From NCBI RefSeq assembly GCF_000764185.1, contig NZ_JQEC01000047.1:36949-100948 (forward strand): a stretch of 64,000 nt of DNA, in the 5' to 3' direction. This document shows positions 18,732 through 27,185 of the stretch, piece by piece. Under the pieces are notes generated by a model. The model saw only the letters and a list, made by a program, of their open reading frames with translations. It was not told the DNA's origin and ran no database searches. Source of the DNA: Colwellia psychrerythraea. GTDB taxonomy: Bacteria; Pseudomonadota; Gammaproteobacteria; Enterobacterales; Alteromonadaceae. Numbering within the stretch: position 1 is the first letter of the stretch; every line of letters starts with the position of its first letter. Position numbers and translations under genes: made by a program.

Positions 18732-18779
18732 GTTTAACTGATTTAAAAGCTAAGTATTGTTAATGTTTAGCTTATGCTT

Positions 18780-19586
18780 CTAGTAATTATGATACAAACC
18801 AAACTCTAGGTTTATTTTGCAGTTTTGCTTATCTGCCCAAAGGTAATACTCTTGATCATCCAACTCACTAGCCGCTTCTTTATCAAGTAAGATAATAGCA
18901 TTTTCATGTAACTGTAATGACGATGCAGGGCAAACTGCTGATAATGCACCTGTTACCATATCTTTTACTGCTTTGGCTTTGTTTTTACCTGTAGCCATAA
19001 GTAATACATATCTAGCATCTAGAATAGTGGCAATACCCATGGTCATGGCTAATGTTGGTTGAAATTCATCAGCAGCAAACAAACGACTGTTATCATCGAG
19101 GGTTTGTTGGGTTAGTGTTTTGATGCGGGTACGAGAAGCCAGGCTTGATGTTGGTTCATTAAAACCAATATGGCCATTAGCGCCAATACCTAAAATTTGT
19201 AAATCTACGCCACCAGCTTGGACAATTCTGTCTTCGTAAGCTAAGCCTTGCTCTCTTGGATTTTCACCTTGATTACAGGTGGGTAAAAATGTCTTCGATT
19301 TATCAATATCAACATGGTCGAATAAATTTTCATTCATGAAGTGACGGTAACTTTGTTCATTTGTACCATCAATTCCTAAGTATTCGTCTAAATTGAAACT
19401 TGTAGTATTACTAAAACTGAGCTCACCAGTTTTATGTTTATTGACCAATTCTTTATACAGACTAATTGGTGTGCTGCCTGTAGCCAGACCTAATACTGGA
19501 TTTGATTTTTTATTGATCAGCTCTGCAACCCACTCTGCTGCACTTTTGGCAACTTGTTGTGCATCATCAAAAATAATAACTTGCAT
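18780..19586 (-). CDS. nagB: Glucosamine-6-phosphate deaminase
   Basis: Converts glucosamine-6-phosphate to fructose-6-phosphate and ammonia, the last dedicated step of GlcNAc use. Family motifs are all present: LATGSTPISLYKEL (~35, phosphate loop), FNLDEYLGI (~65), and GIGANGHIGFNEP (~133) with the catalytic acid and His. The 268-residue length is typical of NagB. CTTCCTTAGG (reading AAGGAAG on this strand) precedes the start. A TGACAGCGCTGTCA palindrome ~105 bases upstream puts it under the same control as the nag genes 11-25 kb to the right, although it is physically separate from them. Confidence 0.95.
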   Translation of the reverse strand: MQVIIFDDAQQVAKSAAEWVAELINKKSNPVLGLATGSTPISLYKELVNKHKTGELSFSNTTSFNLDEYLGIDGTNEQSYRHFMNENLFDHVDIDKSKTFLPTCNQGENPREQGLAYEDRIVQAGGVDLQILGIGANGHIGFNEPTSSLASRTRIKTLTQQTLDDNSRLFAADEFQPTLAMTMGIATILDARYVLLMATGKNKAKAVKDMVTGALSAVCPASSLQLHENAIILLDKEAASELDDQEYYLWADKQNCKINLEFGLYHNY

Positions 19587-19690
19587 GTTTCTTCCTTAGG
19601 AAAATGAAATTAAAAGAGCCCGGTACGCTTATTACAGTGTAATCGATAATTCTTTTAGCATAATAAATATTATGTCACATTATTAAAAAA

Positions 19691-19704
19691 TGACAGCGCT
19701 GTCA
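19691..19704. promoter_or_regulatory. NagR operator upstream of nagB
   Basis: Perfect 14-bp palindrome TGACAGCGCTGTCA, flanked by A/T. It is identical to sites at 30912 and 40661 and near-identical to those at 33085, 33107 and 43525. LacI-type NagR of Shewanella is known to use a very similar site. Confidence 0.88.
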
Positions 19705-19748
19705 ATTGTTAGTGCTATTTGTTGAAAATTATTTTCTTTTACTAAAGA

Positions 19749-19969
19749 TAATACCAATCCTAATAAGAAAGTGTGCACTTAGCGATAATTTAAAGGTATA
19801 TAGACAAGGCAATGGTTGCAGGTAATGGCTATTCAGGATAATTGCTCCTGCATTATCTAATAAACTGCATCCATGTAGCGCCCTTAGCAAAATCAATAAC
19901 GCAGTATATAAACCTTTATTTTCATCTTAAGTAATGCCCTTTGGGAATGCATTGGGCGGAATGGTATTA
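19749..19969. repeat. 221-bp inverted-repeat element (candidate MITE-like repeat)
   Basis: The ends TAATACCAATCC and GGAATGGTATTA are inverted repeats with one mismatch over 12 bp. Nested inside are AAAGGTATATA (19792) and its imperfect complement TATATAAACCTTT (19904), and a GCAGG/CCTGC pair around 19820-19855. No open frame is present. Size and nested symmetry suggest a mobile or structured repeat lying between nagB and the HDOD gene. Only one full copy is in this window, so its repeat nature is inferred. Confidence 0.5.
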
Positions 19970-20039
19970 GACATAACAGTTCATAGGGTGCATAGTTAGA
20001 TTAATGCATTTGGTTAGAAGAAAATATCGAGAAATTGCC

Positions 20040-21497
20040 ATGAACAATAAAGCTTTACGTACAACTGAGCAATGGATTGAGTTAATCGCTAATAATGAGC
20101 TGCCTGCCATTACGTCGACCGCTAAACTGCTAGATAAATTTTCCAACGATGATAAATCGTCCTTACCTAAACTCAGTGAAGCTATCTTACATGACCAAGG
20201 GTTGTCTTCATGTTTGCTCAAAGTTGCTAATAATATTCAGTACATCAGTGTTAATAAAGTAACCACTGTCTCGCGAGCAACTGTGGTATTAGGTATTCAA
20301 AGGGTTAAAAATATTTGTTTAACGGCAAAATTAGTTTCTAGTTTACTGGCCACTAAAACGTTAGATATCAGTGTTTATGAACAATTAACTCAACTGATGG
20401 CTAATTCATTTTATGCCGGTATGTTAGCTAAAATGATGGTGCCTAGCTATAGCGAAGAAGTGCAAGAAGAAGTTTACCTTGCTGCTCTGTTATACCGTAT
20501 AGGAGAATCCGCTTTTTGGAGTGCGGGTGGTGATACCGCGAAAAAAATAGCTAATTATAACGCTAAATCAAACCAGGATTTTAATCAATATTGCCAGCAA
20601 GAAATGGGCACTAGCTTTAATGATTTAAGTAAAGGTCTTGCCGGAACGTGGAACCTGAGTGACTTGTTAATAAAGGCATTAGATCAGCCAACCACGCGTA
20701 CTGATGAAGTGAAAATTATTTATTTCGCTGATAAACTTAGCGCAATTATTGCCAAACCGGCGGGCAATGCTGAAGATTACCAGCGCTTACTTGACGATAT
20801 TGCTAACATCATGAATATTTCGGTTAGACAATTAACGGTTAGAATTGATCATACCCGAGAGCAAGCTGGCAAATTACTGTCATCGTACGGAGCCGAAATA
20901 TTAACAGACAGAATTAAAAGTTTACCTACCAGTAAGGACTTTGAAGGCGCAGAGGCTACCGCTGGTTCGACAGAGCCAGAAAGTCGAGACAAGGCTTTAT
21001 TAGATGGCTTTATGAAACTGACAAAGTTGATGCAAAACAGTAAAGATTTTAATGAATACCTACAGTCAACTTTGGTCAGTATTGCCAATACTTTTGCTTT
21101 TGATCGCAGTTCTTTCCTCATGTTGGTTGATAATAGGGCTAGGGTTAAATCTCGCTTGGTGGTAAATAAAAGTGGTCAAGACGATGTCAGTAAAATTAGC
21201 ATTGATATTAAACACAGCGATAATGTTATAGCGAGAGTGATTAACACCGATACTGCAGCCTTAATAAATGATTATCGAGAAGCTCGCTGGCGTGATTTAG
21301 TTACCCAAGAGATTAGTGATTTAATTACTGAGGGTGCTATTGCCTTTGTGCCGGTAAAAATAGGTGGCAAGGCAATAGGTGTAATATGTTTGCAGTTGCT
21401 CACGCCCGAGGGGAAAGTAGAGACTCAGGACTTTCTACAAGTGTGTGCTTTTATTGAACACCTTAATATGTGCTTAACCATGATAAAATACAGCTAA
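20040..21497 (+). CDS. HDOD-domain protein with C-terminal GAF domain
   Basis: The first ~210 residues form an HDOD domain, the helical relative of HD hydrolases used in bacterial signalling (SKLPKLSEAILHDQGL-like helices, SRATVVLGIQRVKNI, YRIGESAFW), lacking the metal-binding HD pair. The C-terminal ~170 residues look like a GAF domain (STLVSIANTFAFDRSSFLML to FVPVKIGGKAIGVICLQ). The ATG chosen has GAGAAA upstream; an in-frame ATG 12 codons earlier lacks one. Such proteins act in regulation of motility, stress or cyclic-dinucleotide signalling; the role here is unknown. No obvious partner is adjacent. Confidence 0.85.
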   Translation: MNNKALRTTEQWIELIANNELPAITSTAKLLDKFSNDDKSSLPKLSEAILHDQGLSSCLLKVANNIQYISVNKVTTVSRATVVLGIQRVKNICLTAKLVSSLLATKTLDISVYEQLTQLMANSFYAGMLAKMMVPSYSEEVQEEVYLAALLYRIGESAFWSAGGDTAKKIANYNAKSNQDFNQYCQQEMGTSFNDLSKGLAGTWNLSDLLIKALDQPTTRTDEVKIIYFADKLSAIIAKPAGNAEDYQRLLDDIANIMNISVRQLTVRIDHTREQAGKLLSSYGAEILTDRIKSLPTSKDFEGAEATAGSTEPESRDKALLDGFMKLTKLMQNSKDFNEYLQSTLVSIANTFAFDRSSFLMLVDNRARVKSRLVVNKSGQDDVSKISIDIKHSDNVIARVINTDTAALINDYREARWRDLVTQEISDLITEGAIAFVPVKIGGKAIGVICLQLLTPEGKVETQDFLQVCAFIEHLNMCLTMIKYS

Positions 21498-21520
21498 GCT
21501 AGCACCTGTTGAGCATTTAC

Positions 21521-21560
21521 GGCGTTATCGCCTTTTTATGTTGAATAAGCATAAAAAGGC
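21521..21560 (+). terminator. Probable terminator after the HDOD-GAF gene
   Basis: A short GGCG-TTAT-CGCC hairpin followed by TTTTT lies 23 bases after the stop. It overlaps a longer inverted repeat GCCTTTTTATG / CATAAAAAGGC (21530-21560), so two alternative hairpins compete. Either could end transcription; the short one has the U-tract. Confidence 0.55.
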
Positions 21561-21779
21561 TCTGCCTTGTAACAAATTTCTAACCAATGCCCAACAAATA
21601 GCTTAAAAAAACAACCTTAAAAGATCAACAGATCCTAATTGTAATTAGTTTTTTATGTATGACAGAGTGTGGCAAGCTTCTTTGTCATTGTCGCGACAAT
21701 TAGTTACTCGTTTTAGCAAGTCTTCTGATAAACTAGCGTTAACTTTCTTTACCGATGTACCTCAGTACCTGAACTTTCA

Positions 21780-22310
21780 ATGACTCAACCTTCAATTACT
21801 CAGTCAAATTCTTTTTCTGCCAGCTTTACCTTAGATAAAGCCCATTATAGTGAATGTTATAGCCAATCTAGTACGCTAGAACATAATAAAAAAACCTATT
21901 TTAAAGCAAATATATTAACTGTTTTTGGTTTGATTATTTTACTGTTTACCCCGGTAAATCCTTATGCTGCTTGGTTTGTTATAGCTTGCGGTATTCTCGA
22001 GACATTGAGTGTTTATTATCATAAACCTTGGTGGGTAATGAGACAGATGCTTAGTAAGGCCTCTGGTAGTGAAGTTACACTAACGGTTGATGAACAAGGC
22101 ATACTAACGGAGTCATTCCATATAAATAGTCGTATTTTATGGACCGATGTTACGGCTGTCACTGAAACGGAATTAGGCTTTGTTATTTATTTTAGCTTAG
22201 GTAAAAGCGTCACTGGCAAAGATATTGCCAGTAAAAGTTATATTTCTAAAAGTTGTTTGTCTGATGAAGCTAAAACTTTTATTGCAAATAAAAAGCCTAT
22301 GGCTGAGTAA
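21780..22310 (+). CDS. YcxB-like membrane protein
   Basis: The 176-residue product has two adjacent membrane helices at ~45-85 (ILTVFGLIILLF and WFVIACGILETLSVYY) and a C-terminal soluble domain (VTLTVDEQGILTES, then SRILWTDVTAVTET and GFVIYFSLGK). This resembles the YcxB-like/PH-like C-terminal fold found in small membrane proteins. Function unknown. The next gene, a TSUP permease, begins 33 bases after its stop, suggesting co-transcription. No ribosome-binding site is evident at the annotated ATG; the internal MET options would remove part of the N-terminus only. Confidence 0.7.
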   Translation: MTQPSITQSNSFSASFTLDKAHYSECYSQSSTLEHNKKTYFKANILTVFGLIILLFTPVNPYAAWFVIACGILETLSVYYHKPWWVMRQMLSKASGSEVTLTVDEQGILTESFHINSRILWTDVTAVTETELGFVIYFSLGKSVTGKDIASKSYISKSCLSDEAKTFIANKKPMAE

Positions 22311-22343
22311 AGTAAGGTATTAAGTAAGTGAAGCAATATATCT

Positions 22344-23213
22344 ATGGGTAAGCAAGCCTTTATGCGGTTATCTAACCCTAAGTTCATTGTGCTATTTTTA
22401 GTATTATGGACAAGCTTATTGCTGAGCTCTAGTTATACCCTGAGCGAATTAGCTGATTATGGTCTATTTACCTTATTAGGTGCTTTAGGGGCTATTTTTG
22501 CTAATTCAACTGGAGCTGGCGGTGGTGTGGTGTTCATTCCCATGTTTACTCAGCTTAATTTTACCGAGCAACAATCCATAGCAACAAGTTTTGCTATTCA
22601 ATGTTTTGGCATGACCGCCGGTGCAGTTACTTGGTGGCAGCATTATAAAACAGAAAAAACTGATTTACGTTTATGGCAAGGCTTTAAACGTATCATCTGT
22701 GTAACTAGTATTGCTTCAGTTATTGGCTTGTATGTGGTCTTTTATTTCCAAGCTAATTCTCCGGCAGCTTTGCATATTAGTTTTAGCTGGTTCTCACTGT
22801 TGCTAGGTTTTTTCATCATATTGACTATCTATTTTCTGCAACCGCACCGTGAGCGCAGCCAGTTATATTCTGTCGATTATATTGCACTGATAATGATTGG
22901 TTTGTTTGGTGGTGCCGTTACCGCTTGGTTAAGTGTTGGTGTGGGTGAGTTATTGGTTATTTATCTGCTCTTACGTCATTTTGATATTAGTATGGCGGTA
23001 GCAGCAGCTGTTATTGTGTCTGCTATTAGTGTTTGGGCGGCAATTGGCCAAGTTCATCATGACGCTTATTGGCAAGTGGTTTTGTTTGCCGGTCCTGGCG
23101 CTGTATTGGGCGGTATTTTCGCTAAAACGTTAGTGACACATTTATCGGCAACTAAACTTAAGTTATTTTTTGCGTGTTGGTTGTTGGTCAGTGGTGTTGT
23201 CGGGTTAACTTAA
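22344..23213 (+). CDS. TSUP family (TauE/SafE) membrane permease
   Basis: A 289-residue protein with about eight hydrophobic helices and the glycine-rich TSUP repeat signature near each half's start (GALGAIFANSTGAGGG at ~46 and GLFGGAVTAWLSVGVGE at ~190). The family exports or imports small anions such as sulfite, sulfonates or organosulfur compounds; the substrate here cannot be read. Closely spaced after the YcxB-like gene. The iron transporter operon follows but has its own Fur-type site, so the two are probably separate units. Confidence 0.87.
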   Translation: MGKQAFMRLSNPKFIVLFLVLWTSLLLSSSYTLSELADYGLFTLLGALGAIFANSTGAGGGVVFIPMFTQLNFTEQQSIATSFAIQCFGMTAGAVTWWQHYKTEKTDLRLWQGFKRIICVTSIASVIGLYVVFYFQANSPAALHISFSWFSLLLGFFIILTIYFLQPHRERSQLYSVDYIALIMIGLFGGAVTAWLSVGVGELLVIYLLLRHFDISMAVAAAVIVSAISVWAAIGQVHHDAYWQVVLFAGPGAVLGGIFAKTLVTHLSATKLKLFFACWLLVSGVVGLT

Positions 23214-23254
23214 CTTAACTTAAGAAAAGAAAAAAATGATCTGTTACAAGTCTT

Positions 23255-23273
23255 AATGAGAGTTATTCTCAAA
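23255..23273 (+). promoter_or_regulatory. Predicted Fur box upstream of the iron ABC transporter
   Basis: AATGAGAGTTATTCTCAAA matches the classic 19-bp inverted-repeat form AATGAGAATTATTCTCATT at 16 positions. It lies 64 bases before the start of the substrate-binding protein gene, a natural operator position for iron repression. Confidence 0.75.
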
Positions 23274-23336
23274 TACCTTGACAGCCTTTACTGTACTTGT
23301 ACAATTCGCCCACAATATTTTATTGAGACACTATTT

Positions 23337-24356
23337 ATGTTGAAAAAATTGATTAATACCTCACTTGTAGTATTACTTTTTACAAGTTTTATCACCAGTT
23401 TTATTGCTAATGCTAGCGAAGAAGTTAATGTTTACTCTTACCGACAACCTTTTCTTGTAAAACCTTTGTTTGATAAGTTTACCGAGCAAACGGGTATTAA
23501 AGTGAACGTGGTTTTTGCTAAAAAAGGTATGGCAGAACGTTTAGAGCGTGAAGGTAAATATAGTCTTGCTGATGTTTTACTAACCACAGATATTAGCCGC
23601 TTGGTTGAATTACGTGAAAAAGACCTAGTTCAAGCGGTTAACTCATCTATTTTAAGTGATGCTATTCCTAAGCAATATCAAGCAGAAGATAATACTTGGT
23701 TTGCTTTAACTACCCGAGTTCGTAATATCTATTCAGCGAAACGTTTAGGCAAGATTGATGTAAACTATGAAGATTTAGCCGATGAAAAGTATAAAGGACG
23801 TGTTTGTACACGTAGTGGTAAACACCCATATACTGTCGCCTTAGTTGCATCAATGATCAGTGAACATGGTGAAGCTTATACTTTAGACTGGCTAAAGAAA
23901 GTTAAAAATAATTTAGCACGTAAACCACAAGGTAGTGATCGTGGCCAAGTACAAGCAATACATCAAAATTTGTGTGACATTTCTTTAGGTAATAGTTATT
24001 ACTTTGGTAAAATGTTAAAAGATGACAAGCAAAAAGTATGGGCAGATGCAGTGTATATCAACTTCCCTAACCAAAAAAATCGTGGTGCCCATATTAATAT
24101 CTCTGGCGTTGCCATGGCTAAATATGCCCCTAACGCAAAAAATGCGCAAAGCTTAATGGAATTCTTAGTGTCTAAACCCGCGCAACAATTATACGCAGAA
24201 ACGAATATGGAATATCCAGTTCGAGTTGGAGTTGAAGTGTCACCGCTTGTTGCTTCATGGGGCAGTTATAAAGCCGATGATTTACCACTAGAAGATATCG
24301 CTAAAAACCGCAAAATAGCTTTAAAGCTATTAGATCAAGCACAGTTTGATTTGTGA
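23337..24356 (+). CDS. fbpA: Iron(III) ABC transporter substrate-binding protein
   Basis: A 339-residue periplasmic protein starting MLKKLINTSLVVLLF, with a signal peptide ending ANA-S. The mature start EEVNVYSYRQPFLVKP and internal features (GRVCTRSGKHPYTVALVASM, the tyrosine-rich GNSYYFGKML, and NISGVAMAKYAPN) are typical of FbpA/FutA/SfuA ferric-binding proteins. An in-frame ATG 27 codons earlier is ignored because it adds residues before the signal peptide. It is the first gene of a three-gene operon with the permease overlapping by 4 bases, and it is preceded by a predicted Fur box. Thiamine- or phosphonate-binding relatives exist, but the Fur box supports iron. Confidence 0.9.
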   Translation: MLKKLINTSLVVLLFTSFITSFIANASEEVNVYSYRQPFLVKPLFDKFTEQTGIKVNVVFAKKGMAERLEREGKYSLADVLLTTDISRLVELREKDLVQAVNSSILSDAIPKQYQAEDNTWFALTTRVRNIYSAKRLGKIDVNYEDLADEKYKGRVCTRSGKHPYTVALVASMISEHGEAYTLDWLKKVKNNLARKPQGSDRGQVQAIHQNLCDISLGNSYYFGKMLKDDKQKVWADAVYINFPNQKNRGAHINISGVAMAKYAPNAKNAQSLMEFLVSKPAQQLYAETNMEYPVRVGVEVSPLVASWGSYKADDLPLEDIAKNRKIALKLLDQAQFDL

Positions 24357-25981
24357 TAGCACTGAACAATAGTAAAACATGGAAGTTATCTAGTTACTTA
24401 ATCGCACTGGTACTTATAGTACCTGTGCTGGTTATGCTAGTCGGTGGTGTCAGTGCTTCAACACAATTATTTTCTCATTTGTGGCAAACTGTACTACCAA
24501 GTTATCTCGAAAACACCTTATTACTCGCCTTTTGGGTGGTGTTATTAGCATTAATCTTTGGCGTTTTCAGCGCCGCTATTATTACCCAAACTAATATTAT
24601 TTTTAAAAAGCAATTACGTTGGTTGTTGTTACTTCCTCTGGCAATGCCTGCTTATTTAGTGGCTTATCTTTATACTGATTTATTTGATTATGCTGGCCCT
24701 GTTCAACGAAGTCTTCGTGCTTGGTTTGACTGGAAATCGCCAAGTGACTATTGGTTTTTTGATATTCGTACCTTACCTGGCGCTGCTTTGATGTTGGCGT
24801 TAGTGTTATTTCCCTATATATATATGCTGACTCGTGGCGCTTTTGAACAGCAAGATCAAAACCTAATTCGAGCCAGCCGATTACTTGGCTTAACCGCGAA
24901 ACAAAGTTTCTTTAAAGTTGCACTTCCTTTGGCAAGACCTGCTATTGCGGTCGCTGCCAGCCTTGTGTTGATGGAAACCTTAGCTGATTTTGCTACTGTG
25001 CAATATTTTTCTGTGAATACTTTAACCACTGCAATATATGATACTTGGCTTGGTTATGGCGATCTCGGTGCAGCCAATGCTTTAGCGAGTGTGTTGATGT
25101 TGTTAGTACTGTTTGTGGTATTAGCTGAGCAAAAAAGTAGGGCAGGGCTACGTCATCAAAGTGCGCGCCCTAATTTGAATCGAGAGCTTATTAAGCTATC
25201 TCTTAGTCAGCAAATATTTGCCAGCATTTTCTGCTGGGCACTGGTCATTTTTGGGTTTTTATTACCGTTAACGTTGTTAATCGTTATGGCAGTTGAATAC
25301 AGCGATGTAGCACAATTATCGGTGTTAATGTCTACCGGTATTAATTCATTGAAAATTTCAGTGATAGCGGCAACTGTAGCTGTATTGATTGCTTTGTCAC
25401 TGGGTTTATATCAGCGCTTACACAGTGATAAATATCGTCAGCTTCCACTGCAAATTTCAGGCTTTGGTTATGCTGTACCAGGCACAGTACTGGCTATGGC
25501 TATGTTATCGACTTTGGGGCCACTTGATCATTGGCTCAATGACGCTGTTGAGTTTTTCGGCTTTACTCCGCCAGGACTCATTTTATCAGGTTCACTGTTT
25601 GCTATTATATTTGCGCTGGTTGTGCGTTTTTCAGCTATTGCTAATGGCACTATTATTAGTGGCATAAAACAAATTCCACAATCTCTTGATTATGCTCCGG
25701 CATCATTAGGTGTTAATTTAAAAGGCAGTTTAACTAAAGTACATTTACCTATTTTAACACCAGCAATACTGGTGGCTTGGCTATTAGTTTTTGTAGAGTC
25801 AATGAAAGAGTTACCTGCAGTATTATTATTACGGCCGTTTAATTTTGAAACCTTAAGTAGCCAAATTTATCAGCTTATTTCTGATGAAATGTTAGAGCAA
25901 GGCGCTTTAGGAGCAATTCTTATTGTATTGTTTGGCTTATTACCTATTGTGTTACTGAATAAGAGCAAGGAAAAAATATGA
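24353..25981 (+). CDS. fbpB: Iron(III) ABC transporter permease
   Basis: A 542-residue inner-membrane protein with two fused permease halves of about six helices each, as in FbpB/SfuB. Each half has the EAA-type loop that contacts the ATPase (RASRLLGLTAKQSFFKVALPLARPA at ~180 and the region DYAPASLGVNLKGSLTKVHLP at ~450). Start is GTG overlapping the upstream TGA stop (GTGA), which indicates translational coupling. The downstream ATPase overlaps the 3' end in the same way (ATGA). Together they form the iron importer. Confidence 0.92.
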   Translation: MIALNNSKTWKLSSYLIALVLIVPVLVMLVGGVSASTQLFSHLWQTVLPSYLENTLLLAFWVVLLALIFGVFSAAIITQTNIIFKKQLRWLLLLPLAMPAYLVAYLYTDLFDYAGPVQRSLRAWFDWKSPSDYWFFDIRTLPGAALMLALVLFPYIYMLTRGAFEQQDQNLIRASRLLGLTAKQSFFKVALPLARPAIAVAASLVLMETLADFATVQYFSVNTLTTAIYDTWLGYGDLGAANALASVLMLLVLFVVLAEQKSRAGLRHQSARPNLNRELIKLSLSQQIFASIFCWALVIFGFLLPLTLLIVMAVEYSDVAQLSVLMSTGINSLKISVIAATVAVLIALSLGLYQRLHSDKYRQLPLQISGFGYAVPGTVLAMAMLSTLGPLDHWLNDAVEFFGFTPPGLILSGSLFAIIFALVVRFSAIANGTIISGIKQIPQSLDYAPASLGVNLKGSLTKVHLPILTPAILVAWLLVFVESMKELPAVLLLRPFNFETLSSQIYQLISDEMLEQGALGAILIVLFGLLPIVLLNKSKEKI

Positions 25982-27045
25982 CGGTGTTATTAACGATTCA
26001 ACAACTTTCGGTAAAACTACAAGATAAAGTGGTTTTATCCGCGTTGGATTTAACGCTTAATGAAGGTGATATTTTAGGACTTGTTGGCGCTAGTGGCTGC
26101 GGCAAAACAACCTTACTTAATGCTATTGCTGGTTTTAATAAACCGAGTGAAGGTCAAATAGCAATTGATGGCCAACTGCTTAGCGATGGTAGTCAATGTG
26201 TGCCAGCGGAAAAACGTCAAGTAGGTATGATTTTCCAAGATTATGCCTTGTTTCCTCATTTAACTGTAAAAGAAAATATTGCTTTTGGTATCGCTAAGTT
26301 AAGCAAAATAGAGCAAGTTGCACAAATAGATCACTTACTGACAATATTAAAGCTAACCGATCTTAGTGATAGTTATATTCATCAGCTTTCTGGTGGACAA
26401 CAACAGCGTGTTGCTATTGCTCGAGCTTTAGCTCCTAAACCTAAGTTATTGTTACTCGACGAACCTTTTTCGAATATTGATGCTCGTCTTAGAAATGAAT
26501 TAATGGTGGAAATAAGGGGCTTACTTAAGCAATTTAAGACCACGGCTATTTTTGTCACTCATAACAAAGATGAAGTCTTTACCTTTGCAGATAAAATGGC
26601 GGTGATGGCGCAAGGCAAGTTACTTCAATTTGATGCCCCTAGTGTTATTTGCCAATATCCTAATAGTTATCAAGTTGCTGACTTTCTTCAGTTAGGCAGT
26701 TGGTTACCTTGCCAAATGAATGCAACTAACGCAGAAAATTTATTAGGTAAACTTGAGCTAGAAACAGAACATGTTGAGCAAGCTAGCCTAACTCATTTGT
26801 TGGTGAAACCATCACAACTTTTACTTAACGATAAGATTAATGACAATAATGTCGCCAATGCTAAAGTGGCATACATTAGCGTTACAGAGCAGGGCTATCA
26901 TTATTATTTAAGTAGTATTGAAGTCTCTGATGCCGATAAAAAACTGGCTTTTAATAAATTAAGTTTGTATAGCGATATTGCGCTTTCATTAAATCAAAAA
27001 GTTAATTTAAGCATTAAACCTCATAAGTTTTTATTTTTCTCCTAA
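25978..27045 (+). CDS. fbpC: Iron(III) ABC transporter ATP-binding protein
   Basis: The 355-residue ATPase has Walker A GASGCGKTT (~37), Q-loop MIFQDYALFPH (~83), signature LSGGQQQR (~133) and Walker B LLLLDEPFSNID (~153), with the switch His in VTHNKDE. A ~120-residue C-terminal extension probably forms the TOBE-like regulatory domain of FbpC-type proteins. The start codon overlaps the permease stop. It powers the importer encoded upstream. No terminator is obvious after it; ~140 bases separate it from the response-regulator gene. Confidence 0.93.
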   Translation: MTVLLTIQQLSVKLQDKVVLSALDLTLNEGDILGLVGASGCGKTTLLNAIAGFNKPSEGQIAIDGQLLSDGSQCVPAEKRQVGMIFQDYALFPHLTVKENIAFGIAKLSKIEQVAQIDHLLTILKLTDLSDSYIHQLSGGQQQRVAIARALAPKPKLLLLDEPFSNIDARLRNELMVEIRGLLKQFKTTAIFVTHNKDEVFTFADKMAVMAQGKLLQFDAPSVICQYPNSYQVADFLQLGSWLPCQMNATNAENLLGKLELETEHVEQASLTHLLVKPSQLLLNDKINDNNVANAKVAYISVTEQGYHYYLSSIEVSDADKKLAFNKLSLYSDIALSLNQKVNLSIKPHKFLFFS

Positions 27046-27070
27046 GCTATTAATCTTATATATTAGTAGC

Positions 27071-27117
27071 TTACAGTACCCTGCAAGTTGTTACAGTTTC
27101 TTTACAAGCTCTTACAG
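27071..27117 (+). promoter_or_regulatory. Phased TTACAG direct repeats upstream of the response regulator
   Basis: TTACAG at 27071, 27091 and 27112 plus TTACAA at 27102. The last three are spaced 11 and 10 bases and the first 20 bases before, i.e. one or two helical turns. OmpR/PhoB-family regulators bind such same-face direct repeats, and the gene that follows is one, so autoregulation is plausible. Confidence 0.55.
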
Positions 27118-27125
27118 TCTCCAGT

Positions 27126-27164
27126 CGATTTTGATTTTATAATTTAGTTACTAAATCAAAATCG
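27126..27164. repeat. Inverted repeat in the leader of the response-regulator gene
   Basis: Perfect 12-bp arms CGATTTTGATTT and AAATCAAAATCG with a 15-bp AT-rich spacer, ending 21 bases before the start codon and just before the AAGGAG ribosome-binding site. It could be an operator or an mRNA hairpin affecting translation. Confidence 0.6.
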
Positions 27165-27185
27165 TTTAATTTTAAGGAGTATGTC

